NCBI RefSeq assembly: GCF_900239495.1
Contig: NZ_OENE01000023.1
Coordinates: 60,157 to 124,156 of the forward strand
Length of the DNA stretch: 64,000 nucleotides
From: Tenacibaculum finnmarkense genomovar ulcerans
Lineage (GTDB): Bacteria > Bacteroidota > Bacteroidia > Flavobacteriales > Flavobacteriaceae
Direction of reading: 5' to 3'
Shown here: in pieces, positions 25,862 to 35,151 of the stretch
Numbering within the stretch: the stretch's first letter is position 1
Layout: each line of letters begins with the position of its first letter
The notes under the pieces: generated by a model
What the model saw: only the letters and a program-made list of their open reading frames with translations
What the model was told of the DNA's origin: nothing
Database searches by the model: none
Made by a program: the position numbers and the translations under genes

Positions 25862-26287
25862 ATAAAAGACTAGAAATTATTTATTTGAAATTTTAAATTC
25901 AGAGCAATACAATTGATAATATTAAGAATGATGCTATTTTAGAACGAAATTCAGAGGTTCTTGAAAAAAATATCAAAAATCATTTGGTACAATTATGGAT
26001 TGCATTTTTAAAAAAGATATAACAGATAATAATATTATTTTAATGAAATTAAAATTAAATAGCACTATTCAATTATAAATTTAAAATTCGATTTAGAACA
26101 GAATGACATTATGATTAAGGGAAATTTAAAGCTAAGTGATAAGTTTTTGATAAGACTATATAAATAGAATTTTGAAAAGAAAAGAAGTACCTTTAAAAGA
26201 ACCTATAAACGATTAAAAATTGGTTTTCATAATTATTTAAAGCATTGATTATTAATGGCTTTTTGCGTGTGTTTCTAAGGTTTTTAA
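25862..26287 (+). other. Decayed coding DNA in the tRNA-Leu-flanked island
   Basis: No intact gene. Short in-frame pieces remain in shifting frames: NIKNDAILERNSEVLEKNIK up to a stop near 26022, then FDLEQNDIMIKGNLKLSDKF ending near 26167. They look like remnants of one or two genes but cannot be assigned. Confidence 0.5.
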
Positions 26288-26338
26288 ACTTAGGATCTGG
26301 TGCCGCAAGCTGTGAGAGTTCGAGTCTCTCTGCCCATA
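26288..26338 (+). pseudogene. 3' remnant of tRNA-Leu(UAG)
   Basis: ACTTAGGATCT through the T arm GAGAGTTCGAGTCTCTC to CCCATA matches the 3' 51 nt of the intact tRNA at 24504-24585. The acceptor 5' half, D arm and half of the anticodon arm are missing, so it cannot function. Confidence 0.9.
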
Positions 26339-26389
26339 CTTTAATTATAAAACCCTTAATTCTTTCGAATTAAGGGTTTTTTGTTGGTT
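26288..26389 (+). repeat. Direct repeat, right copy (att-like)
   Basis: Matches 24535-24636 at 97 of 102 positions, including the tRNA terminator hairpin. It marks the right end of the candidate element. Confidence 0.9.
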
Positions 26390-26444
26390 TAAAATTACTT
26401 TAAAATCATTATTTTCAAGCATTAAACAAAATAATAACGTTTTT

Positions 26445-27341
26445 TCACTCCTTGGTCAACTCTCTAAATAAACTCTCTAAATTTTTATTTTCGGTATTTA
26501 AACCTAGTATTTTCAAGCCATTTTCTTGAGCGAAATCAAAAATTACAGGACGCATATCTTCGGATGTTTCAAAAGTCAGTATCCAGTTGTTTTCAACCGT
26601 ATTTTTATAATGTACAATATTTGGTAAACGCTGAATAAACTGCTCTTCTAGCTTATAATCAAAGGTTACTTTTATAATTTGTTCTTTGCTTGTTTTAAGT
26701 TCGGCAATAGGTTTATCAATAACTATTTTACCTTTATTAATAATAATTACTCGGGCACAAACCGCCTCTACTTCTTGCATAATATGCGTAGAAATTAAAA
26801 CTGTTTTATCTTTACCAAGTTCTTTAATTAATTCACGGATTTCAACCAACTGATTTGGGTCTAAACCTGTGGTTGGTTCATCTAAAATTAACACTTCAGG
26901 GTCGTGTAAAATAGCCGCTGCCAAGCCTACTCTTTGACGATATCCTTTTGATAATTGCCCTATTTTTTTATGGGCTTCAGAAGTTAATCCAACCTTTTCA
27001 ATTACCTCGGCTATTTTGGTTTTTGAAACCTTGTAAATACCTGCTTGAAATTGCAAATATTCCCGAACATACATCTCTAAATACAACGGATTATGCTCTG
27101 GCAAATAACCAATTTTTTTTTGCGCTTCAATAGGATTTTTAAGCACATCGATGCCACTTACAAAAACAGTTCCTTCACTTGGGAGAATAAAACCTGTTAA
27201 AATTTTCATACTCGTTGATTTCCCAGCACCATTTGGTCCTAAAAAACCAACGATTTCTCCTTTTTGAGCATCAAAAGAAATATTATTTACGGCTTTTTGA
27301 CTGCCATAAAATTTAGAAATTTCGGTAAGTTGTATTGACAT
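26445..27341 (-). CDS. gldA: Gliding motility ABC transporter ATP-binding protein GldA
   Basis: A 298-residue ABC ATPase. Walker A GPNGAGKSTSMK is near 36, signature LSKGYRQRVGLAAA near 134, Walker B VLILDEPTTGLDP near 153, and the H-loop ISTHIMQEVEAV near 190. A C-terminal GldA-type domain follows after about 220. With GldF and GldG it forms the transporter used in Bacteroidota gliding; those partners are not adjacent here. The start is the ATG at 27341. Confidence 0.93.
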   Translation of the reverse strand: MSIQLTEISKFYGSQKAVNNISFDAQKGEIVGFLGPNGAGKSTSMKILTGFILPSEGTVFVSGIDVLKNPIEAQKKIGYLPEHNPLYLEMYVREYLQFQAGIYKVSKTKIAEVIEKVGLTSEAHKKIGQLSKGYRQRVGLAAAILHDPEVLILDEPTTGLDPNQLVEIRELIKELGKDKTVLISTHIMQEVEAVCARVIIINKGKIVIDKPIAELKTSKEQIIKVTFDYKLEEQFIQRLPNIVHYKNTVENNWILTFETSEDMRPVIFDFAQENGLKILGLNTENKNLESLFRELTKE

Positions 27342-27381
27342 TTTATCGCTATATTTTTATCAAAAAAATTAAACCAATCTA

Positions 27382-27873
27382 TTATTTTTTCTTTAGATAA
27401 GAAACGAAACTATAATCATATTTGTTTTTTTCATCCGCTTTAAAATCTTCTCTAGCGGTTTGTTTCCAAATATTCAAATCAATTTCAGGGAAAAAAACAT
27501 CTGCTTCAAACTCTTGATGTACCAAACAAATATCTAGCTTATCTACTAAATTATTTTCAAGTGCTTGCTTGTAAATTTGTGCACCTCCAATAATAAAAAT
27601 ATCGGTTTCATCTTTTGATAAATCAATAGCTTTCTCAATAGAATCAGCAATTAAACAGCCTTCTTTAACGTAATTTTTATTTCTGCTGATAATAACAGAA
27701 GTACGGTTTGGCAAAGGCTTCCCGATGCTTTCAAAGGTATTTCGTCCCATTAAAATATGATGCCCCGAAGTTACTTTTTTAAAGCGTTTTAAATCGGCAG
27801 GTAAATGCCAGATTAAATCGTTTCCTTTCCCTAAAGCATTGTTCTTTGCTATTGCTGCAATTATTGTAATCAT
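27382..27873 (-). CDS. folA: Dihydrofolate reductase
   Basis: A 163-residue enzyme reducing dihydrofolate to tetrahydrofolate. Visible are IAAIAKNNALGKGNDLIWHL (N-terminal block with the catalytic acid region), HHILMGRNTFESIGKPLPNR and IIGGAQIYKQAL. It lies 77 bases downstream of thyA on the same strand; the two form one functional unit because ThyA consumes methylene-THF and produces dihydrofolate. Confidence 0.97.
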   Translation of the reverse strand: MITIIAAIAKNNALGKGNDLIWHLPADLKRFKKVTSGHHILMGRNTFESIGKPLPNRTSVIISRNKNYVKEGCLIADSIEKAIDLSKDETDIFIIGGAQIYKQALENNLVDKLDICLVHQEFEADVFFPEIDLNIWKQTAREDFKADEKNKYDYSFVSYLKKK

Positions 27874-27950
27874 AGATTTTAATTTAATAAACGGCTATTT
27901 TCTTACGCTTTTATGCCGCTTTATTTTTTCTTTTCCGAAGATATAAAAAA

Positions 27951-28775
27951 TTACACCGCCACCACACCTTTTATGTGCGGATGCGAATCATAACCAACTA
28001 ATTCAAAATCTTCAAAGGTAAAATCTTCAATATTTTTAATTGCCGGGTTTATTTTCATCGTCGGAAGTGGTTTTGGGGTGCGAGAAACCTGCAAAGCTAA
28101 TTGCTCTTGATGATTATTATAAATATGTGCATCACCAAAAGTATGGATAAACTCCCCTGCTTGATAGCCACAAACCTGTGCAATCATCATAGTAAATAAA
28201 GCGTAAGAAGCAATATTAAAAGGAACTCCTAAAAATATATCGGCACTTCGTTGGTATAATTGACATGATAATTTTCCATCAGCTACATAAAACTGAAAAA
28301 ACGCATGACAGGGCGGTAAAGCGGCTTTTCCGTTGGCTACATTTTCTGAAAATGATTTTGAAGTATCGGTCATTACAGAAGGATTCCAAGCAGAAACCAA
28401 CATTCTACGGCTATTCGGATTGTTCTTTAATGTATCAATTACCTCTTTTAACTGATCAATTTCATCGCTATTCCAGTTGCGCCATTGATGCCCATAAACA
28501 GGCCCTAAATCGCCATTTTCATCTGCCCAAGAATTCCAGATTTTAACACCATTTTCTTGTAAATATTTAATATTTGTATCGCCTTTTATAAACCAAAGTA
28601 ATTCATAAATAATCGATTTTAAGTGCAACTTTTTAGTGGTTACCATCGGGAAACCTTTACTTAAATCAAATCGCATCTGATGCCCAAAAACACTTTTTGT
28701 ACCTGTTCCTGTTCTATCTCCTTTTTCGTTTCCGTTGTCTAAAACCTGTTGTACTAAGTCTAAATATTGCTTCAT
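27951..28775 (-). CDS. thyA: Thymidylate synthase
   Basis: A 274-residue enzyme methylating dUMP. The catalytic Cys is in [13 protein letters not shown] (near 155), the dUMP-binding block in [20 protein letters not shown], and [12 protein letters not shown] near the start. I chose the ATG at 28775 (MKQYLDLV), which fits the family N-terminus; the frame extends 15 codons upstream. Followed by folA. Confidence 0.97.
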   Translation of the reverse strand: MKQYLDLVQQVLDNGNEKGDRTGTGTKSVFGHQMRFDLSKGFPMVTTKKLHLKSIIYELLWFIKGDTNIKYLQENGVKIWNSWADENGDLGPVYGHQWRNWNSDEIDQLKEVIDTLKNNPNSRRMLVSAWNPSVMTDTSKSFSENVANGKAALPPCHAFFQFYVADGKLSCQLYQRSADIFLGVPFNIASYALFTMMIAQVCGYQAGEFIHTFGDAHIYNNHQEQLALQVSRTPKPLPTMKINPAIKNIEDFTFEDFELVGYDSHPHIKGVVAV

Positions 28776-28870
28776 TTGTTGTTGTTCTAAATACCCTGCT
28801 GATAAAATAAAAAGCTTCAATTTTTAGTATTGAAACTTTTTAAATGATATACTATTATTTAACTTAGCTA

Positions 28871-30631
28871 TTACCCAATAATCATACCAGCAATCGTTGC
28901 TGACATTAAAGAAGCAATTGTTCCACCGATTAAGGCTTTTATCCCAAATTCTGATAATGTTTTACGTTGCCCTGGCGCTAACGAGCCAATTCCACCAATT
29001 TGAATACCAATAGAGGCGAAATTTGCGAAACCACATAACATATAAGTAGCCATAATAATTGATTTATTATAGGTTAAATGCGTTAAGTTTGCTGCATTTT
29101 TAAGTTCTGATAATTGAATATATCCTACAAATTCACTCGCTGCTAATTTAATTCCTAAAAGCTGTCCCATTAAAGCCATATCTTGTTTTGCAACACCGAT
29201 TAACCACATTAAAGGTGCAAAAACATAGCCTAAAATAAACTCTAAACAAAGTGCTTTAAAAGGAGTTGAACTTGCTATTATGGTATTTAGAGAAGTAAAT
29301 TCCCAACCTAAATAATTGATTCCATCAAAGCCTCCAAAAGTTCCTAAAACACCATTTATCATAGCGATAAAAGCAACAAAAACCAATAACATTGCACCTA
29401 CATTCATTGCCAATTGTAAGCCCTCGGTAGTTCCGTTTGCAATAGCATCTAATATATTTGAACCTATTTTGTCTTGCGATACTTTTATATCGGTAACAAT
29501 TTCTTCGGTTTGCGGATATAAAATTTTAGAAATAACAATTGCTCCAGGCGCTGCCATTACTGAGGCTGCTAATAAATGCTTTGCATAAAACAATTTTAAC
29601 GTTTCATCATCGCCACCTAAAAACCCTATATAAGCTGCTAAAACTGCTCCAGCAACAGTTGCCATACCGCCAATCATTACCAATAAGACTTCCGACTTAT
29701 TCATTTTTTCTAAATATGCCTTGATCAATAAAGGCGCTTCGGTTTGTCCTAAAAAGATGTTTCCTGCTACCGATAAACTTTCTGCACCTGATATTTTTAA
29801 CACCTTACTTAATGACCACGCCAAGCCTTTTACCACTTTTTGTATCACTCCTAAATAAAATAATAAAGATGTTAATGCCGAAAAGAAAATAATTGTTGGT
29901 AATATTTGAAAGGCAAAAATAAATCCGAAAGTATCCATGTCAGAAATTAACCCTTGAAATAAAAATTCACTTCCTGCTCGGGTAAACCCTAAAATACTAA
30001 CAAACCCTTTTCCTATAAATTCAAAAATTGATTGTACAAAAGGTACTTTTAAAACACCAATTGCGATTACCAATTGAAAAACAAGCCCTAGCCCAACTAT
30101 TTTCCAATCAATTCCTTTTCTGTTAGCGCTACATAAAAATGCAATTAACAATAATGAAAACATCCCTAAAACACCACGCCATAAACTTTGTATAGAAAAC
30201 CCTTGACTTGGAATTATTTCACTGCTACTATTTTTTTCTTCGGATGCCTTTAAAACCGCAACTTCCGATATCACTTTTTGAGAATTTGAGCTAAAATTAT
30301 ATAGCACATTATTTTCAGAAAAAGTTAATAAACTGTCTGATAATTGGGTAATATTATAATAACGAACCGTGTCTTTTGGCTGTTTATAATTAAAAATTAA
30401 TAAATTGTTTTGATGTATGTAACTTCCTGAAAAGTGTAAACTATCTTTAGCAAATACCGAATAGTTAAATTCACCTTTTGATAAATTTAAAACATCTTTA
30501 GCGTCTGTTGGTGATACTAAAGATGTTCCTTTTATTGTTGTAATTGATGAGAAATTCCAATTTTTCTCTATGTTTTGCCCAAAAGTAATTACAGATGCAA
30601 AAAGCATCAGGAGGCTAAATAATTTATTCAT
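28871..30631 (-). CDS. Concentrative nucleoside transporter with N-terminal extracytoplasmic domain
   Basis: A 586-residue protein. Residues 1-19 are a signal peptide (LMLFASVITFGQ). Residues 20-125 form a beta-rich lipocalin-like segment (FNYSVFAKDSLHFSGSYI, FNYKQPKDTVRYYNI). From about 150 on comes a NupC/CNT transporter with gate motifs GQTEAPLLIKAYLEKMNKSE and PLMWLIGVAKQDM. It imports nucleosides with a cation. The N-terminal fusion is known in Bacteroidota relatives from general knowledge; its role is unclear. The next gene upstream is the bifunctional nuclease, 13 bases away. Confidence 0.9.
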   Translation of the reverse strand: MNKLFSLLMLFASVITFGQNIEKNWNFSSITTIKGTSLVSPTDAKDVLNLSKGEFNYSVFAKDSLHFSGSYIHQNNLLIFNYKQPKDTVRYYNITQLSDSLLTFSENNVLYNFSSNSQKVISEVAVLKASEEKNSSSEIIPSQGFSIQSLWRGVLGMFSLLLIAFLCSANRKGIDWKIVGLGLVFQLVIAIGVLKVPFVQSIFEFIGKGFVSILGFTRAGSEFLFQGLISDMDTFGFIFAFQILPTIIFFSALTSLLFYLGVIQKVVKGLAWSLSKVLKISGAESLSVAGNIFLGQTEAPLLIKAYLEKMNKSEVLLVMIGGMATVAGAVLAAYIGFLGGDDETLKLFYAKHLLAASVMAAPGAIVISKILYPQTEEIVTDIKVSQDKIGSNILDAIANGTTEGLQLAMNVGAMLLVFVAFIAMINGVLGTFGGFDGINYLGWEFTSLNTIIASSTPFKALCLEFILGYVFAPLMWLIGVAKQDMALMGQLLGIKLAASEFVGYIQLSELKNAANLTHLTYNKSIIMATYMLCGFANFASIGIQIGGIGSLAPGQRKTLSEFGIKALIGGTIASLMSATIAGMIIG

Positions 30632-30644
30632 TGTATGTGGTTTA

Positions 30645-31265
30645 TTAAGAACGTTTGCTAATTTCGTCGCGAATTTCCGCAGCTAATTCATAATTTTCAT
30701 TCGCTACAGCCTCATTAAGCTGCTCGTTTAATTCCTGTAAAGACAGGTTTGAATATCCTTGTTCATCATTATCGTCATCATCATATTCATCTTCTAAAGA
30801 AAACGCTATTTCATCCGATTCTAAATCTTCTTCAATAATTAATTCTTCATCCATTTTTAAAAATACACCTGCTTTGTCTAATATATTTTCGTAGGTAAAA
30901 ATAGGAGCATCAAAACGAACGGCTAACGCAATTGCATCCGAAGTTCGGGCATCAATAACCTCTTCAAATCCATCTCGCTCACAAATTAAGCTCGAATAAA
31001 AAACGCCGTCTACCAATTTATGAATAATAACTTGGGTTATTTTGATCGAAAATCTATCAGAAAATGTTTTAAATAAATCGTGGGTAAGTGGTCGTGGGGG
31101 ACGAATTTCTTTCTCTAAAGCAATCGCTATAGATTGGGCTTCAAAAGCACCAATAATTATAGGCAGAGTTCTCTCTCCGCCTGTTTCACTTAGCACTAAC
31201 GCATACGCACCACTTTGAGTTTGGCTATACGAAATTCCTTTAATATTCAGTTTAATTAAACTCAT
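30645..31265 (-). CDS. Bifunctional nuclease family protein (DUF151 plus UVR motif)
   Basis: A 206-residue protein. Residues 1-130 form the BFN/DUF151 domain (GERTLPIIIGAFEAQSIAIA, DARTSDAIALAVRFDAPIF). An acidic linker (DDDDNDEQ, near 165) follows, then a UvrB/C-like coiled motif (ELNEQLNEAVANENYELAA). Related proteins have been reported to act as nucleases. It is probably cotranscribed with the nucleoside transporter. Confidence 0.92.
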   Translation of the reverse strand: MSLIKLNIKGISYSQTQSGAYALVLSETGGERTLPIIIGAFEAQSIAIALEKEIRPPRPLTHDLFKTFSDRFSIKITQVIIHKLVDGVFYSSLICERDGFEEVIDARTSDAIALAVRFDAPIFTYENILDKAGVFLKMDEELIIEEDLESDEIAFSLEDEYDDDDNDEQGYSNLSLQELNEQLNEAVANENYELAAEIRDEISKRS

Positions 31266-31290
31266 GTATGATTGTAATAAATAAAAAGAA

Positions 31291-31334
31291 GGCTGTCTAA
31301 ATTTTTGGCGATATGCTTCAAATTTTAGACAGCC
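31291..31334. terminator. Hairpin terminator between etfA and the bifunctional nuclease
   Basis: GGCTGTCTAAA pairs with TTTAGACAGCC over a 20-base loop. It lies downstream of etfA on the minus strand. Confidence 0.7.
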
Positions 31335-31411
31335 ATTTTAAACGGGTGCAATTTACTAAAAATTATGAATTGATTTCTAATTTCTATAAAAAGAAAATTT
31401 TTCTCTTAAAA

Positions 31412-32365
31412 TTATGCTTGTTTAAATGCTTTTAATTTTTCTATTAATTGTGGTACTACCTCAAAGGCATCACCAACAATTCCGTAATCTGCTGCTTTAA
31501 AGAAAGGTGCATCAGGATCGGTATTAATAACCACTTTTACTTTTGATGCGTTAATTCCTGCTAAATGCTGAATTGCTCCAGAAATACCAATCGCAATATA
31601 TAAATTAGAGGCTACCGGCTTTCCTGTTTGCCCTACGTGTTCACTATGAGGACGCCATCCTAAATCAGAAACTGGCTTAGAACAAGCGGTTGCCGCTCCT
31701 AAAACAGCTGATAACTCTTCAATCATTCCCCAATTTTCAGGACCTTTTAATCCTCTACCTGCTGAAACTACAATATCAGCATCGGCAATGGTTACTGTTC
31801 CGCTAGCTTTGTTAATGCTTTCTGATTTTACAGTTAATTCGGGTACAACAGCATCAAAACTTTCGGTAGCTCCGCTTACTGGATTTTCGTGTGCTCCGTA
31901 AGAATTTTTAGCAACACCAACTACTTTTTTATCCGTAGAAATTTCAGTATTATTAAATCCTTTGTTCGAAAAAGCGATTCTTTTTACTGTAAACGGACTT
32001 GTGCTACTTGGTAAAGCAACTACATTTGAAGCATATCCTGCTTCTAAGGCTACCGCTACTAAAGGCGCTACGGTAAAACCGTCAATACTTGAATCTATAA
32101 TTACCGTATCGGCATTTTTTGCTTGGGCAACCTGTGTTATTATTGATGCGTATGCTTTGGCATTGAATGATGCTACATCATTTTTTACCTCTACAACTTT
32201 TTCAGCTCCATAGGTATATAATTCAGAAGCATCGCCTGCATTTATTGTTAAAACAACCAAATCACTAGCTAATTGTTCGGCTACTTTTTTTCCGTATGAA
32301 ACTACTTCAAAAGCAGTTTTTTTAAATTTCCCTTCCGATGAATCGGCAAAAACTAATACAGACAT
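31412..32365 (-). CDS. etfA: Electron transfer flavoprotein alpha subunit
   Basis: A 317-residue FAD-binding subunit. The C-terminal FAD domain shows SAGRGLKGPENWG (near 200), SDLGWRPHSEHVGQTGK, YIAIGISGAIQHLAG and VINTDPDAPFFKAADYGIVG. It carries electrons from acyl-CoA dehydrogenases. It lies 96 bases after etfB, in the usual order. Confidence 0.97.
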   Translation of the reverse strand: MSVLVFADSSEGKFKKTAFEVVSYGKKVAEQLASDLVVLTINAGDASELYTYGAEKVVEVKNDVASFNAKAYASIITQVAQAKNADTVIIDSSIDGFTVAPLVAVALEAGYASNVVALPSSTSPFTVKRIAFSNKGFNNTEISTDKKVVGVAKNSYGAHENPVSGATESFDAVVPELTVKSESINKASGTVTIADADIVVSAGRGLKGPENWGMIEELSAVLGAATACSKPVSDLGWRPHSEHVGQTGKPVASNLYIAIGISGAIQHLAGINASKVKVVINTDPDAPFFKAADYGIVGDAFEVVPQLIEKLKAFKQA

Positions 32366-32461
32366 ATTTTTATGTTTTTTAAATTATCACAAAAAATAAT
32401 TTTGCAACAATATGGTTTTAAATCTTGATTTTTAAAATGACTCTTTACTTCAAATAGATAT

Positions 32462-33199
32462 TTAAATTGCCTTTGCTTCGTTGTGTAATAAATCAATTAA
32501 AGCATCTACAGTATCTACTAATTTTACAGCGCCTTTTGCTTCAGGTTTTTCAAAGTTTTTGGTTACTGTACTTGCCACAGCTCCTGTTGCTTCTACGACT
32601 GTTAATGGTTTTTTACGAGCCATCATAATTCCACGCATATTAGGAATACGTAAGTCTTTTTCTTCGACCATTTTTTGACCAGCAATTACCATTGGTAATA
32701 CTGAAGAAACTTTTTCTTCTCCTCCGTCGATTTCTCTATTTAAAGTTACGTTTGTTCCTTCAATTTCAACACCTACACAAGAATTTACGAAATTAAAATC
32801 AAGCAAAGCCGCTAACATTCCCGGTACCATTTGCCCATTATAATCAGCAGATTCTTTTCCTGCTAAAACCAAGTCATAGGCTCCATTTTTAACCACTTCG
32901 GCTAATTCTTTAGCAACCATAAAACCATCGGTTGGCACTGCGTTTACACGAATTGCATTATCGGCACCAATTGCCAATGCTTTACGTAAGGTTGGCTCGC
33001 TTGAAGCTTCTCCAACGTTTACAACCGTTACACTTGCGCCTTGTTTTTCTTTAAACCACATGGCACGAGTTAAACTAAATTCATCGTAAGGATTTATAAC
33101 ATATTGAACGCCGTTTGTATCAAACTTTGTATCGTTATCAGTAAAGTTAATTTTCGAGGTAGTATCAGGTACATGGCTAATACAAACTAATATTTTCAT
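32462..33199 (-). CDS. etfB: Electron transfer flavoprotein beta subunit
   Basis: A 245-residue partner of EtfA. Typical blocks are VINPYDEFSLTRAMWFKE (near 34), LAGKESADYNGQMVPGMLA (near 118) and LPMVIAGQKMVEEKDLRIPN (near 170). Upstream gene of the etfBA pair; the start is the ATG at 33199. Confidence 0.97.
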   Translation of the reverse strand: MKILVCISHVPDTTSKINFTDNDTKFDTNGVQYVINPYDEFSLTRAMWFKEKQGASVTVVNVGEASSEPTLRKALAIGADNAIRVNAVPTDGFMVAKELAEVVKNGAYDLVLAGKESADYNGQMVPGMLAALLDFNFVNSCVGVEIEGTNVTLNREIDGGEEKVSSVLPMVIAGQKMVEEKDLRIPNMRGIMMARKKPLTVVEATGAVASTVTKNFEKPEAKGAVKLVDTVDALIDLLHNEAKAI

Positions 33200-33391
33200 A
33201 TATCGTTGTTTTTAAGAAACTTAATTTTGAGCTGACAAGTTACACTTTTTTTTTAAAAATTTACTATGCGTGCATAATAAATTTTTAAGTTGATTTCTAT
33301 CTTAGTTTAAAAAATTTTAGATAAATGTCGGTATAATAATGGCAATTATTAGCTAAAAAGTAGCGGAGTAAAAAAACACTGAATTTAAAAT

Positions 33392-33425
33392 AGCAGTTAA
33401 GAACTATGTTTTGTGCTTAACTGCT
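33392..33425 (-). terminator. Terminator of the second lipoprotein cassette
   Basis: AGCAGTTAAG pairs perfectly with CTTAACTGCT over a 14-base loop, about 30 bases past the last gene of the cassette. It resembles the hairpin at 25815-25861. Confidence 0.75.
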
Positions 33426-33451
33426 GTTATTTTTTATATACGTGATTGTGT

Positions 33452-33838
33452 TTATTCTATCTCTTGTATAATATCTACTTGAATGTATTCCTTTTCTTTT
33501 TTTAGAAAAACTAAATATTTCCCAAGATAATTTGCTAATACTTCATTTCTTATTTTATTTCTTTTATAATATGAATTAGAGTTTTTTAAAATATTTTTGA
33601 AACATAAAACTTTTTTGGGCTTTAAGTTTGTATATCTTTTTACTTCTTCAAAGTATGTTAAATCAGCTTGATTTTCAGTTCCTTTTATTATATAAAAGAA
33701 GTTTTTTTCGATAGAGTCGTATTCTCTGCTTAATAGAGAACTATCATATTTAATAAATAATGTATCTCTTTCTTGTTTTTTTTGAGAAAAAGAATAAAAA
33801 GTTGAAAAAATCATTAGGATATATAAAATATTTTTCAT
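33452..33838 (-). CDS. Exported small protein, candidate partner of the HExxH cassette
   Basis: A 128-residue protein with signal peptide MKNILYILMIFSTFYSFSQ and a Lys/Glu-rich mature part (DTLFIKYDSSLLSREYDSIE, KYLVFLKKEKEYIQ). The ATG lies two bases after the stop of the preceding HExxH gene, so the two are coupled. An exported immunity protein is the obvious idea for a surface or periplasmic toxin, but this rests only on position and signal peptide. No family is recognised. Confidence 0.65.
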   Translation of the reverse strand: MKNILYILMIFSTFYSFSQKKQERDTLFIKYDSSLLSREYDSIEKNFFYIIKGTENQADLTYFEEVKRYTNLKPKKVLCFKNILKNSNSYYKRNKIRNEVLANYLGKYLVFLKKEKEYIQVDIIQEIE

Positions 33839-33840
33839 AA

Positions 33841-34986
33841 TTAATTAGGACATTTTTTTGTTAGTAAACCTATTTTATTTGCTTCGTTATTAAGTGATAT
33901 TTTTTTAAGATCAGATAAGTTATTGTAAGCCTCTACGTTATCGTCTTTTAATCCTTGCCAAGCTAAGGATTCGTAAAAAGTATCAGAAGGTGAGCTTCCA
34001 AAATAATTAACAAATTTATTGTAATCGTCAGTTAATACATTTTTATGAAAACTTTTTAAAGCATCTCTAATTGAATTTACATATAAATCAGCCATTGTAT
34101 TGTGTTGTGGACTAGCTTCAAATTCACTTTGCTTATATTCTTCATAAGTAGTTTTAAAATCTAAATCACCATCATAATTTGTCGTATTTATTTTTCTAAA
34201 CATATCTGCGTGAATATATTCATGAATTAGTGTTCTTGCTGAGGCTAAAGCTGACATACCAGATAATTTATTTGTGCTAATTTTAATGTTAATTAAAGAA
34301 GAGCCTTTTGTATATGTTGTTTTCCCATTAAGCTCTATAGTTGTATTCTTTCTAAATATTTTATCTACTGATTTAATGTTTATGTCAAATTTAGAAACTC
34401 CTTGAAATTTTTTAAGAATATTTTTAATAAATGTACTTCCATTTTCAGTTAGCTTGCCATTAAAACAATCCGCCTTACCAGTAAGTTGAGTTGCATCAAT
34501 ATCATCCTCTATCGGTACACAAATACTCATACCTCTAGGACCTAAATCTTTATCAAAATATCTTTCATAACCATCGCCACATTCTAATAATTCTGGACGT
34601 ATTGCTGAGGTAATCGATTTGCCACCACTTCCACCTCCTCCAATAGAAGGAGAATTTTGATTTGTTGATGAATAACCATAACTAGAAGAACTTCCACCAC
34701 CAGAACATAATGATTCTGTTGAAATATCAGGACCTGAACCATTATGTTTACACCTACTGTTATCATATTGAGCTTCACCATGATTTTTACAATATGTGTC
34801 TGTAATAGTTGTAATTATTATACAAGCTTCGGGGACACGAGCATGTTTATTACCTAAAAAAGGAATATTTTTAAGTTTATCAATTGTTAGTTTTACAGAA
34901 GAAAAATCATTTAGATTACTTTTTGGTAATTCATATTTTACTATAAAAGCTTCAGTTTTATTATTATGTTTTTGAATAATTAAATT
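33841..34986 (-). pseudogene. Truncated lipoprotein-type gene with HExxH metallopeptidase-like C-terminal domain
   Basis: An open frame of 381 codons without a plausible start, preceded by an in-frame TAA at 34987-34989. Residues 1-60 (TEAFIVKYELPKSNL) look like the middle of a longer protein. A Cys-rich part (DTYCKNHGEAQ, SLCSGGG) and a Gly/Ser linker near 95-122 follow. The last 230 residues carry ARTLIHEYIHADMF, an HExxH zinc-peptidase motif at about 255-259. The leader upstream matches that of the gene at 24784, so the 5' coding part was probably deleted. The ATG at 34530 would give 229 residues, but it starts inside the conserved region. Confidence 0.7.
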
Positions 34987-34989
34987 TTA

Positions 34990-35031
34990 CACGAATATAT
35001 ATATCATCATATTCAGATAAAAAATTACAAA
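34990..35031 (-). promoter_or_regulatory. Leader shared with the 24.7-kb lipoprotein gene
   Basis: Read on the minus strand: TTTGTAATTTT, a variable middle and ATATATATATTCGTG. The sequence at 24728-24768 on the plus strand has the same two blocks at nearly the same spacing (41 against 42 bases). It is probably the promoter or 5' leader of both cassettes. Confidence 0.65.
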
Positions 35032-35112
35032 TAGTATATTTCAAATAACAAGTTAAAGATAGAACAATGATTTGTTTATCCTTAAAAACCTATTTGTTAT
35101 TTCTATTTTTGT

Positions 35113-35120
35113 TATTTTTG
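35113..35120 (+). promoter_or_regulatory. Promoter -7 element of pdhB
   Basis: TATTTTTG matches TAnnTTTG, 31 bases before the ATG; a TTTG lies 16 bases upstream of it. Confidence 0.6.
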
Positions 35121-35151
35121 CTATATTGATAAACAACTACGAATATAAGGT

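Noticed and set aside
26281..26340. Second functional tRNA-Leu(UAG)
   Set aside because: The 5' half including acceptor strand and D arm is missing, so only a remnant exists.
34584..34781. Minus-strand frame of 65 codons inside the HExxH gene
   Set aside because: It is a shadow of the Gly/Ser linker region; the main frame there is continuous from 34986 to 33841.
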